From the NCBI GenBank assembly GCA_024138015.1, contig JAMXBB010000011.1, positions 40,708,730 through 40,772,729 on the forward strand: a stretch of 64,000 bases of DNA. The letters are read 5' to 3'. The translations under genes were made by a program, and so were the position numbers. The notes under the pieces are model-generated. The model had not been told where the DNA came from and ran no database searches. It saw only the letters and a program-made list of their open reading frames with translations. Below, piece by piece: positions 34,289 to 44,613 of this stretch. Source of the stretch: Lumnitzera littorea. Its lineage: Eukaryota > Streptophyta > Magnoliopsida > Myrtales > Combretaceae. How positions within the stretch are numbered: the first letter of the stretch is position 1; each line of letters starts with the position of its first letter.

Positions 34289-36786
34289 TATCAAGCTTGA
34301 ATTGTCGATTTCTTTGATTTTAATTTGATTTCTCATTTTCCAATTAATACTAAACTTTAACCCATTTAATATTAATCCTCAATTAAAGAAATTAAAAAAT
34401 TCTAGTTTTTTATTTAGAAAAAAATTTTAGAGTTACCACCCGATCGAAGTCGGGCAAAAGAAAAAAAAATTGATTTAAATCAGAGAGTTCCAAATTTGGG
34501 TGCTAACTTATTAAACCCTAACATGTACCACTATTTATTTACTAAAATTAGGTTTATTCTTCAAATTATAATATTTCTAAAGAAAATATATAAAAAAACC
34601 AACATAAAAAAAAAGAACCTAAATTTCTAAAGACTTTATCGTCGTTCTGAAGGTATTTACGTACTCGTTAGTCGGGATAAAAAGATCGTAGTTCTTTCTC
34701 GAAAACTTTAATGTGTGGATTCTTTTTTAACTTTTGAAAATCGACTAATCGAGTTTAAGTATTTATCTATTTAATTTATTCAAAAAAAATCTAAAGGAGT
34801 TCCAACTCTTGAATATTAAAAAAATACTCTCTAAAACGTTCTAAAAATTTTATTGATTTTTATTTCTAAAATAATATTTTCTTCTAAATGAAAGATCCCA
34901 AAAATGACTTAATGCTAAACAAATCTCCTAAGCTAAGATACACACATACACACACACACATATATATCTATATTATTAAACAACAATCTACATAAATAAA
35001 TAAAATATACTTAATCTATATGATATAAAAAACTAATACTAAAAGAATCTCCTAAACTAATATATATATATATATATATATATATCCATTTACATACTAT
35101 CAACATAAATTAGCATCTAATAGATAAAAATAATAATAATAATATAATAATAAATAAACAAATAAATATAGAAATAAATTTAGCAACCAAACCTGAACTT
35201 GGTTTCAGCCAAAGAGTATCTATTCGTGCGTAGAGCTTGTTGGCCTTACAATTGTGGAGGTCAGAATGGGTGAAGCGTGTGGATCTGTAGCTATGGCGAT
35301 CAGGTGTAAGTATTGCAACTCAGTCAGAGGGGCTTTAGACAGTGGTTGATCGTGAAGACCAGTATCGTTGTTGCCATGGAGGGTTCAGCCGAATGTGCTG
35401 GACGTAGTATAGTGCAGTTAGTGAGCGACTTTTGCCGTACGTGTAGACAGCAACTCGGATAGTGGCGATAGACAGTGCAACAGTATGAAAGCAGTGTTTG
35501 TGATAGAAGACATTGTATGCTGCATGTGTAAAGTCAGTGTACAGCAGTGAGCTATTGTAGAGTGGCTGTGTAGAGATCAAATCAGTGCAGATTGTGACCA
35601 AAGCACGAAGTGGAGGATAGTGATGTGTTCGAGCAACTGGGAGAGGATGCTGTCGAAGCGTAGATGTACTATGTAAAGTGTAGTGCAACAAGGTATAGCA
35701 TATTCCTGAACAAACAATTCGTGCGCGTATTGGCTTGGACAATAAATGAAGGCCGATCGCTACTGCAGCTATCATTTGTAGATGGGGATAGCGTATCAAG
35801 TGTGATAGTGCAGCCGTATGCTACTGTGGACGATAATGAGGTATGAAGCTTGGTAAGTGTCTAACAGCATGCGTACTGCTATTCGTGCCTATACGTATTC
35901 AGTTTCTGCTTATGCATTCGATTGTGGAGCGAGGGATGAAGGCACATGTTGCCGTGGATGGTGACGGAACGCGGTTCGAAGTTGCGTGGATATGAGGATC
36001 TGATCTCGCTTGATCAACAACGCGGTTAGAGGTTGAGTAGTTTACTGTTTGATGTTAGCAAAGAATTGTGGAGTGTGCGATGGAGATAGTGAACGAAGAA
36101 TTTTGTGTGCGAGATTGAAAGTGGATGGAGTGCTGGTCAGAGAGGAATTTTTGTGTTCGATCGACATATTTGGCTTGATGTACTATGAAGTTGGTTTTTC
36201 TTTTTTCTTTCTTGGAGTGTGCGTGTCAAATTGTGTTATTTTTTTTACACCACGTGCTTTGTATTTATAAAGTTTGAAACAAATCCTATTAATTTAAATC
36301 CAATTTAATAAAAATCAAATTAGATTTAAATCTTCTATAATAATTCAAATCTAATCTAATTAGATTCAAAAAATTCGATTAAACGTGATTCCATACGCTC
36401 AACTTGCTTTTTTGTAAAAAATAAAAGACACGTAAGTCCTAGCAAGATTTGAACCCATGACTTCATGCCTAAACCAAATGTTAAGTCTACATGCTTATCC
36501 ATTAAATCGTTAGCTTGTACCTTGATTTTTATTACAATTGAATTGTATTTAAATCACGTGACTCTCTAAAACTATTTGAATTGGACCAAAACTAATCTAA
36601 TTGTCCCTAAAATAATTTACTTTCTAAAAAATCTAAAAATCTTTATAATTTTTCTTTTCATATTTTTTTTTTATATTTTTATCATTTTTCAATTTTTTCA
36701 TTTTATTTATTTTTTATTTTTTTGAATTAAGACCCTATTAAAAAACAAAAATTAGAACTATGAAAGGTAAAAATTAAGTGTCTACA
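34289..36786 (-). mobile_element. 5' LTR of the 15.1-kb element (2.5 kb)
   Basis: On the minus strand it starts TGTAGACACTTA at 36786 and ends GCTTGATA at 34289, the terminal CA having become TA. It is complete and followed by a PBS. ACTAA follows it on the plus strand at 36787, matching the left flank of the partner LTR. A TATA box lies at 36269-36262. A Pol III B-box-like motif lies at 36454-36446. Confidence 0.83.
36262..36269 (-). promoter_or_regulatory. LTR TATA box
   Basis: TATAAATA on the minus strand, about 520 bases from the LTR start. Confidence 0.65.
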
Positions 36787-36791
36787 ACTAA
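36787..36791. repeat. Target site duplication, right copy (ACTAA)
   Basis: It matches 21646-21650 on the far side of the 15.1-kb element. Confidence 0.7.
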
Positions 36792-38109
36792 CATAGGTAT
36801 AGTTTATGCAAGGCGTTTACCACTTCATCGCATTGAGCCATCTAATTCTAAGTTTAAAAGATATCAACCTATAATGTAACTTTTCAAAATAGCTTCGAAA
36901 AATAAACTAATGTCTTAAATGATTGAGAAAATCAAGCTTTATAAATCATTTAGATTACAAAATCTCAATTTTAACAAAATTCTAAGACGTAAATTGATAT
37001 GAGAAAATAAAACAATTAGTAAAGGGTTTATAAAAAGTCACAAGTTAATAGAGTATAGTAACAATATCCATAATTGAAAACTAGAGAATCACTGGAAGAG
37101 ACCTTATTAGTTTTCCTATAAGTTATAAAACCGACAAATAAATAAGAACACAGTCCATTATTCTTGAATCTCACTCCCCAAATCGATTCTATAGTCTTCT
37201 AGAACTTGGTGTAATACTGATGAGTCTACTGGAAACCTGCAAAACAGTTATAGGAGAATAAGCAACAACCTACTAAGTAAGTGGGATAGAGATAATAGTA
37301 TATATCTATCATCAAGCAATTAAGGTTTTCAAGTAAGGTTAATTAAATACAATGCAATGCATGTTCAAGTAAATACCATCGTATGATGTTAACCAACCGT
37401 CGTAAGATCAAAGAAGTTGTGTTGACTCTAATCTAAGTTTTAAGGAGTTTGACACCGTACACTCATGAATCAAAACCAAATTAGGGCGTATGTAATAGAG
37501 AAATACGTTCTACCCAAGACTTCACTTCAAACCATAATCCCCAACCTTATCATGACCTCTTTTCTTATCACTTAGTTCGACTAAGAGTGGGGAGAGGACC
37601 ATTTCTATTATCCTCATTAAAGGTTCCATGTTTGGCTAAAGAATCTTAATCGTTTCCCCTAATGGGTTGTGATGCAAGTCTTGTTAGTAGTTAAGTCAAG
37701 TTTATGTTAGATTACTTTTGGGGTAATCAAGCAATTTCAAACAGTCTAAAGCAAGTAATATTATGAAATAATCAATACATAAGTTCGACACTCAAAATGT
37801 CACAACCATATTCAAGCACACATGTTGTATACGTACAGACAACTAACTTACAACCACAAACAAGACATATACTAAGGTTTCAAAGTATTCTTAAATAATG
37901 CTTAAAAGTACGGTGAAACACTTATCCCACTTACTTAGAACTTAGTTACTCACCAACGTGGTTGTTCATTTATCCCATCTTCAAGAATTACCTATATATT
38001 TAGTCAATTTCATATTTTAGTAACTATATAAGACATGGGAGACCATTTACTTGCTCATCTCCTTAGAAATTAAGTTGATTTGGAACTTAGTTTATAAGTT
38101 ATGTTGAAA
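36792..38109. other. Interrupted sequence, possibly part of an older LTR
   Basis: No coding sequence is seen. The sequence continues at 44614 after the gypsy insertion. Features such as GAGTAGACTC-type ends near 46745 (minus strand) and the internal layout suggest an older long LTR now split in two, but I could not fix its ends. Confidence 0.35.
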
Positions 38110-38114
38110 TAAGT
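38110..38114. repeat. Target site duplication of the gypsy element, left copy (TAAGT)
   Basis: It matches 44609-44613 exactly. Confidence 0.88.
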
Positions 38115-38946
38115 TGATGCATCTCTAGGTTCTGACATACAAAGAAGCACCATAACGAAGCAAACCAAAACAAACAGGGAAAAAGTTAGTAAAGTCTGGG
38201 CAGCTACCAAATAGATATGAGCACCACTCGATCCTACAATTCGCTAGATATGACACACTGATCCGAACTGAAGGGTCACTCGCCACTATTCCTTCCTAAA
38301 GGGAATAGATAAGAGTTGAATAATAACGAGAACACCAAGATTGCTCAAAGTGAATAATTCTATATTGATTATTTACTTCCCTGCATGCAAGAAAGTGAGG
38401 ATTTATATGCCCATTTACTAGGTTTACTTTACATATATGAAAAGATAAAAGGGCATTCTACAATTAGGTTACATAAAACATACTAAAAAGGGGTAAAAGG
38501 GGCAAAAAATATTCAATAAGAAAAAGAAAGAATCGTTTTGAAATATTATGTCAGAAGATACGTGTTGCTTAGTGGCTGGATGGGAAAAATATGATACAAG
38601 GTAAGCAAAAGTAGAATAACGTTTATAGTTAGGGGCCGACTTGATCTAGATTAGGATAGGAGCCAATCAATCCGGTAAAGAAGTCAATTGAATTGGAGTC
38701 AGATGCCTATGGTCGGTAGGGGAGCTCAGCCCAGCCATTCTTAGGCTGTCTCTTGGAATGAGACTTCGCTATTGGGCAAGAGCATGTCTGACACATATGA
38801 GGATCTAACAGTTAGGTCGGTAGGGGATCAGTCTAACACAAGGATCCTTGTCTCGACTTTGGTTTTGAGCTAGTATTCTCCACATGAGTCCTTGGAGTCC
38901 TTTAGCTCGACTACAAGTGATTAGTCCAGTAGCCTAATTCTTATCA
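38115..38946 (-). mobile_element. 3' LTR of the gypsy element
   Basis: It starts TGATAAGAATTAGG on the minus strand at 38946 and ends GATGCATCA at 38115. A minus-strand TATAAAT lies at 38407-38401. It is parallel to 43823-44608 over its whole length. Confidence 0.9.
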
Positions 38947-38949
38947 TCT

Positions 38950-40150
38950 ACCTAAGGTTAGAAAGATTTGCCCTCAAATCTGGAGTGGTTTCTGCTTCTT
39001 CTTCTAGGGTACATTCTTCTGCTGGTTGGTGAAGGATTAGATCAGACACACTGAAGGTGGAAGAAACACCATAGTCATCAAGTAACTTGATCTAGTAAGC
39101 GTTGCGGTTAATCTTTTTTAGGATTTTAAATAGATGATCAGCTCGAGGAGATAGTTTGTTATATCTCAAGTATAAGAATCGTTTTCGATTGAGGTATATC
39201 CATACCAAGTCTTGTAAGTGGAAAGAAACAGTTTGGCGGCCTTGGCTACCAATTTCTTGCTATCTCTGATTGAATTTGGCGATCTTCTTGGTTATAGACT
39301 GGTATAGTTCATGTAATTCTTGGGCTTAATCAACTCCGAATTGACTATCTTCAATAGTTGCTGGAGCATCAATCATATCTAGGGAAATAATAGGGTTAAG
39401 GCCATAGACAACCTCAAATAAGGTCTTCCCATTAGTGCTATAGACAGTTCGGTTGTATGCAAACTCTATAAATGGTAGGTGAAAATCCCAATCCCTCAAG
39501 TTCTTTCCCATGACAACTCTAAGTAGATTGTCTAGCATCCTATTTACCACTTTAGTTTAGCTATCAATATGTGGCTACTAGAGCTGAATACAAGTTTAGT
39601 CCCAAGTCTTCTCTAAAGAGTTTTCTAAAAATAGCTAAAAAATTTTGTGTCCCGATCTAAAATAATAGTCTTTGGTACCCCATGTAATCGGACAACTTTG
39701 TGCAAAAACAAACCAATAATATATAAAGCATCATTAGTCTGATGGCATAGAATGAAGTGCACCATCTTACTGAACCAGTCTACTACAATAGGGATAGAAT
39801 CTTTGCTTTTAGATGTCCATGGTAACCCTAGGACAAAGTCCATACTAAGGTTAGCCCAAGGTAAGGTTGGTGTTGGCAATAATATTTATTCTCCATGGGG
39901 TTCTCTCTTCCCCTTAACTTGCTTGCACGCTTCACAACTATTAACTACCTTATGGACGTCATTAGCCAAACACAGCCTGTAAAAGTTCTTCCTCAACAAA
40001 TTGGCTATCTTGGTTTCCCCAAAGTGACCTAAGAATCTACTACTATGAGCTTCCCTGATCAATAGCCCACATGTGGAACAGTTTGGTATGTACAGCCTTC
40101 AATCCTTGAATAGATAACCTTCTTTAAGATAATACCCCTTGACAGCAACT
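38950..40150 (-). pseudogene. Integrase of the gypsy element (broken)
   Basis: The zinc-binding start shows GHFGETKIANLLRKNF and then SCEACKQVKGKREP (CxxC) near 39930. The catalytic core shows MDFVLGLP, VVDWFSKMVHF and ILDRDTKFF (39879-39640), carrying two of the three DDE acidic residues. The LPFIEFAYNR block lies near 39475. The C-terminal part has LVWIYLNRKRF and a DYGVSSTFSVSDL segment, and ends in DLRANL at about 38975. This enzyme would insert the cDNA into the genome. Several stops interrupt it. Confidence 0.87.
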
Positions 40151-40159
40151 CCATCCCTG

Positions 40160-41530
40160 CACTGTTTAATGATGGGGTCGAAATGAGGATCATGAATGTA
40201 CTACTCTATAATGAGTGAGAATCTCAATAATTTAGTCTGCAAAGTGGTTAGCAAGGTTTACCATCATGACAGAGCGTTGGCGACCACATTTGCACTTCCC
40301 TTCTTATGCCGGATGGCATACAAGAAACCTTCCATAAATTCCAACCACTTAACTTACCTCTTCGAAAGCTTGTTATGACTCCCTAGATGCTTTAAAGACT
40401 AATGGTCCATATAAATAATAAACTCTCATAGCTATAAATAGTGTTGCTAAGCAGTAAAGGCTCGGTAAAGAGAGTACAACTCTTTCTCGTATACAGAATA
40501 GTTTAGGGCAAGACCACTAAGCTTCTCACTATGTTAGGTGACGGGTCGTCACTCCTGCATCAGGACAATGCCAATTCCTACTCCCGATGCATCTCATTCC
40601 AATTCGAAGGGTTTGTTAAAATCTAGTAATGAAAGGACAGGCGCCAAGGTGAGCTTCTCCTTGATCTCCTTAAAACTTTACTCAGCCTAATCATTCCACC
40701 TGAACCCTTCATTCTTCTTTGTTAACTTGGTCAAAAGGGCAGCTATGGTACTGAAGTTTTTGATAAATCACTTATAAAAAAAAGCTAGACCATGAAAGTT
40801 TTGAACCTCAGTGACATTCTTTGGCGTTGGCCACTCAAGAATAGCTTGGATCTTCTCCTAATCTACCCGGAGTCCTTCCCCTAACACCATAAACCCTAGG
40901 AAGATCACCTCTTTATGGAAAAACACACATTTCTTCACATGTCCATACAACTTCTCAGTTCGTAAAATGTCAAATACCTCGCAAAGATATTGAAAACGGT
41001 CATTTAGGTCAGCACTGTATACCAATATGTCATCAAAGTACATGACCACATATCTTCCAATTAGAGGCTGCATTACATGGTTCATTAACCTCATGAATGT
41101 ACTCGGTGCATTAGTAAGTCCAAATGGTATAACTAACCATCCATAGAGTTCATGCCTAGTCTTGAAGGCAGTCTTTAATACATTGCCCAACCTCATGCGA
41201 ATTTGCTAGTAGCCACTTCGCAAATCAATCTTCAAAAGTATCTTGGCACCATGAAGCTCGTCTAACATCTTATTGAGCCTCGGTATCAAATATATATACT
41301 TGATAGTAATTCAATTGATTGCTTAGTTGTTGATACACATGTGCCATGTTCCATCCTTCTTAGGGACGAGTAGAACCAGTACAATACAAGGGCTCATGCT
41401 TTCCCTTACATATCCTTACTCTATAAGTTTGTCCACCTGTCTTTTTAGTTCGGTAGCCTACTCAAGGTTCATCTTATATGTGAGTTAGTTCAGCAGGGTA
41501 GCACCTAGTTGTAGATTAATACAGTGCTCA
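40160..41530 (-). pseudogene. Reverse transcriptase and RNase H of the gypsy element (broken)
   Basis: RT begins near 41525 (GIEHCINLQLGA), with VPKKDGTWHMC near 41370. It is open at 41196-40858, including FGLTNAPSTFMRLMN, the catalytic YFDD at 41040-41029 and FLGFMV. RNase H follows with FELE*DASGVGIG near 40610, a HLGSHNKL block near 40380 and a KGSANVVANALS block near 40285. Stops include TAG, TGA and TAA. The catalytic Asp pair of RT is intact. The order RT then RNase H then integrase is that of Ty3-gypsy. Confidence 0.9.
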
Positions 41531-41739
41531 ATGCCTAAAACTACAGGCAATCCTTTAGGCAGTTCTTCAGGGAATAGGTCAGAAAACTCATTTAGCAAGC
41601 TTCAAATTTCATCAAAGATATCCTCCAAATCTCTCATTTCCAACAATCTTCTAATCAACAAGAACATAGGTTCTTTAGCCTTTTTAGCAACTCAAAGTTC
41701 TCTTCAACTCATCACTAAAGCATTCTTCTTACTAGCTCG

Positions 41740-42120
41740 AGTGAGCTGATTATGGGTTTTATTTACTTGGGACGAGTTAAGGGTTGCAACACAATCTTCT
41801 TTCCATCCTTAACAAAGGCATAGGTGCTTTTATACCCATCATGAGTAATACGTTGGTTGAATAACCAAGGCCATCTAATCAATAGATGTAAAGCTCCCAC
41901 GGGGACGACATTGCACACTACTTTATCCCTATACACATCCCAACACTAAACAATACGGTCCCTTATTCAGTCACATGTAAAGTACCCTTATCATAAAGCC
42001 AATATAGCTTGTAAGGTCAAGAAAACTTTGAGGTTGGCAAACCCAACCTTTGCTTAAAGGACTGTGTAACGACATTAGTACAACTTCCCCCATCCACAAT
42101 GATCGGGTACAATTAGCCTT
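41740..42120 (-). pseudogene. Aspartic protease of the gypsy element (broken)
   Basis: The minus strand shows IVDGGSCTNVVTQSF near 42110-42065, with Asp-Gly-Gly in place of the more usual D-S/T-G; related plant elements also have DGG. RLGLPT and CNVVPVGALHLLIRWPW follow near 41900. Stops interrupt the frame. Confidence 0.78.
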
Positions 42121-42329
42121 TGATGGTGCACTTGGTATGGAACAAATTCTCCCTCTAGTCCTCTTTAAAGTTCAGCCAGGAACTTAGTACTCATCTCAAG
42201 ACTAAGGTCATCACTTCTCTTTGGTTAGCATAGATACGGGTCCTTTCTTCCTCCTCAACCTCGGGTTTTCCAACATCTTCTTTCTTGTGCTCACTCTCGT
42301 TGGTGTTGTCCGCTACATCTCCTTAGAGT

Positions 42330-43555
42330 ACCATGACGTGTAGGTTCGGATACTCAACATCGATATATCCAAAGCCTAAGCATTTAAAACATTTCACCTT
42401 ACTAGTCTTTCATCTAAAGGTTTGCCCTTTCTCATAAATCTTCAAGGTTGGCCTAGCTTCGACTTGACCTAGCTGACCGGCTTGGCCCTACTAGCTAACT
42501 TGGCTATCATCAAATTGGTCATTCCTATCCTTAGCCTTGTATAGCCTCATCGACTCGGCTTAAACAGGTTGGCGCAAAACTAAGGATTGGGAGAAGGTCG
42601 ACCGAAGTTAGCTCGAAGCACTTCTCCTCTATTTTTCGACCCTCTACACTATCTTTATCGCGTCTTCTAAGGTATAAAACCTCTGCACCTCTACGATGTG
42701 GCGAATTTCATATTAAAGTCTAAAGATGAACCTCAACACAATGTAAGCCTCAGGTTCTTCTACATTGCCCGGATCATAAGCATCTAGAACTCTCTAACAT
42801 AGTCATCAACAAATTGGCTTCCTTGGTGAAGCTCCTACAACTTTGCAAACGTATCTTATGGGTAGGTCTCAGGTACAAATCTACCTCTTAACAACCTTTT
42901 TCATCTCATCTTAGGTTCTAACACTTCGTCTTCCATCTCTTGTTCTGCTACATTCAGATTCTCCTACTACATAGTAGCATACCCAGTAAACTCCAATGCA
43001 GTAAGTTGGACTTTGACAACATTCTTATACCCATAACATTCAAACACCTTCTTAATCTTCTCTTCCCACTCCAAGTATTCATTTACATCCCCACTTTTAC
43101 TAACAGGTAGGATTTGAACCTTGACATTGTCTAGTCTTCAAGGGATTCGGCATCCTCGTCCCTATGCTTGGTAATAGTCAACTCCTTCTTCTTCCTCCCC
43201 AAATTCTTTAATATCTAGCTCCTCATCATCTTCCTCAATCTTCTCCAACTCCAGTCTTCGTCTAGCAGTTCGGTTTGTTACTCCTCCAGCTTGCTACAGT
43301 TGAATTAAGTGATTGATTCGATTTACCTTGGCTATGGTGTCTCTTAGGGGCATTTTCTTGTGGGTTATGGTATTGTACACCATGGAATTATTGTTTGTTA
43401 ACTTGCATTACTGTAACTAGACTCTCAACAAGGTTTGTGAGTCTATAAAGTTTGTCATCAATAAACCCTAGGGTGTTACTACAGTTATGACCACGACTAG
43501 GTTGAGTGTTACTACTCTGGTCACCAATAACACCTTGAACACTTGAATCTGACAT
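42330..43555 (-). pseudogene. gag of the gypsy element (broken)
   Basis: It starts with ATG at 43555-43553 (MSDSSVQGVIGDQSS). A TAA interrupts it after about 58 codons. A zinc knuckle near 42395-42350 reads KCFKCLGFGYIDVEYPN. The expected CCHC residues His and final Cys are both Tyr here, each explained by a single C-to-T or G-to-A change. Gag would coat the element RNA. The start lies 245 bases downstream of the PBS. Confidence 0.8.
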
Positions 43556-43800
43556 GATACAATACTTCTTGAATGGATTAACAACTCGCTAACAACTTTA
43601 ATACCTGATAATCACTCGAATAGAATAGAAACAAGCTTGCTCTATTTTCATAATGAAAAACAGAGTAAGAGCAAAGTAAAAATAAAATTACACCTACTTA
43701 CACTCAAATACACTGTAGTAGCTACAGAGGGAACACAGTAGCTACCAACAACAAAGTGAACTAAAACTTCACTGTAACTTCATACATTCCCTCTCAGAAC

Positions 43801-43815
43801 TGTACTCTAATACCA
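43801..43815 (-). other. Primer binding site, initiator Met-tRNA type
   Basis: The minus strand reads TGGTATTAGAGTACA a few bases after the LTR. It matches the common TGGTATCAGAGC site of plant elements except for C-to-T changes. Confidence 0.88.
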
Positions 43816-43822
43816 GCGAAGC

Positions 43823-44608
43823 TAATGCGTCTCCGAGGTTAATGCGTCTCCGAGGTTGGACACACGGAGAAGCACCATAAAGAAGCAAACCAAAACAAAC
43901 AGAGAAAAAGTTAGCAAAGTCCAGGTAGCTACCGAATGGATATGACGCACCACTCAATCCTATTCGACCTACAATTCATCGAATATAATACACCAGTCCA
44001 AACTGAAGGGTTACATGATGCTACTCCTTGCAAAAAGGGAATAGATAAAAATTAAATGATAATGAGAACACCAAGGTTGCTCAAAGTGAATAATTTTGTA
44101 TTGATTAGTTGCTTCCCTACATATAAGAAAGTGGGGGTTTATATTACTATCCACTAGGATTACTTTACATATATGAAAAGACAAAAGAGTATTTTACAAT
44201 TAGATTACATAAAACATACTAAAAAGGGGCAAAAGGGGCTAAATGAGAGAAATATAATACAAAGTAAGCGGAAGCAGAATAACATTTGCATTAGGGGCCG
44301 ACCTGATCTGGATCAGGTCGAAAGCTAATCAATCCGGTAAAGATGTCAACTAAATTAGAGTCAAACGCTTGTGGTAAGTAAAGGAGCTCGGCTTAGCCAT
44401 TCTTGAGCTATCTTTTGGAATAAGACTTCACTCCTGGGCAAGAGTGTATCTGATACATGTGAGGATCTAGCAGTTAGGTGGGTAAGAGATTAGTTCGGCA
44501 TAAGGATCCTTGTATCGACTTTGGTTTTGAGTTAATATTCTCTACGCGAGTCACTGGAGTCCTTTAGCTCGGCTACAAATGATTGGTCTAAGGGCCTGAT
44601 TCCTATCA
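43823..44608 (-). mobile_element. 5' LTR of the gypsy element
   Basis: It starts TGATAGGAATCAGG on the minus strand at 44608 and is parallel to 38115-38946. At its 3' end a 17-bp unit (TAATGCGTCTCCGAGGT) is present twice in tandem (43823-43856), where the other LTR has it once. A TATA-like sequence lies near 44145-44139. Confidence 0.88.
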
Positions 44609-44613
44609 TAAGT
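44609..44613. repeat. Target site duplication of the gypsy element, right copy (TAAGT)
   Basis: It matches 38110-38114. Confidence 0.88.

Larger units (their letters stand above)
21651..36786 (-). mobile_element. Non-autonomous 15.1-kb LTR element built around a satellite-like array
   Basis: Minus-strand order: 5' LTR (36786-34289), PBS (34285-34269), non-coding interior with a minisatellite, a large tandem array (30690-24165, interrupted by a later LTR), then 3' LTR (24046-21651). The two LTRs are in the same orientation, about 94% alike in a 225-bp stretch I compared, and flanked by ACTAA on both sides. The LTR and leader resemble those of the Ogre-like element at 1-10771. I find no gag, protease, RT or integrase, so it would depend on an autonomous relative. 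Ogre/Tat elements are known to hold tandem repeats between pol and the 3' LTR, which is where this array lies. About 66 bases at the start of the 3' LTR, plus any PPT, are missing. Confidence 0.78.
38115..44608 (-). mobile_element. Complete but decayed Ty3-gypsy retrotransposon (6.5 kb)
   Basis: Minus-strand order: 5' LTR (44608-43823), PBS (43815-43801), gag (from 43555), protease, RT, RNase H, integrase ending in a DLRANL block just before the 3' LTR (38946-38115). The integrase follows RNase H, the gypsy order. Five-base duplications TAAGT flank both ends. Every coding domain is present but interrupted, so the copy is complete in structure and dead in coding. Gag has one CCHC-type knuckle, and I see no extra ORF. 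Confidence 0.93.

Noticed and set aside
35335..35799. 154-codon minus-strand open frame in the 5' LTR, with a related 117-codon frame at 22716-23069 in the partner LTR
   Set aside because: The region is CA-rich on this strand, so stops are rare. The frames agree because the LTRs are recent copies, not because of selection. The third LTR (26742-29199) does not preserve it, and no domain is visible.
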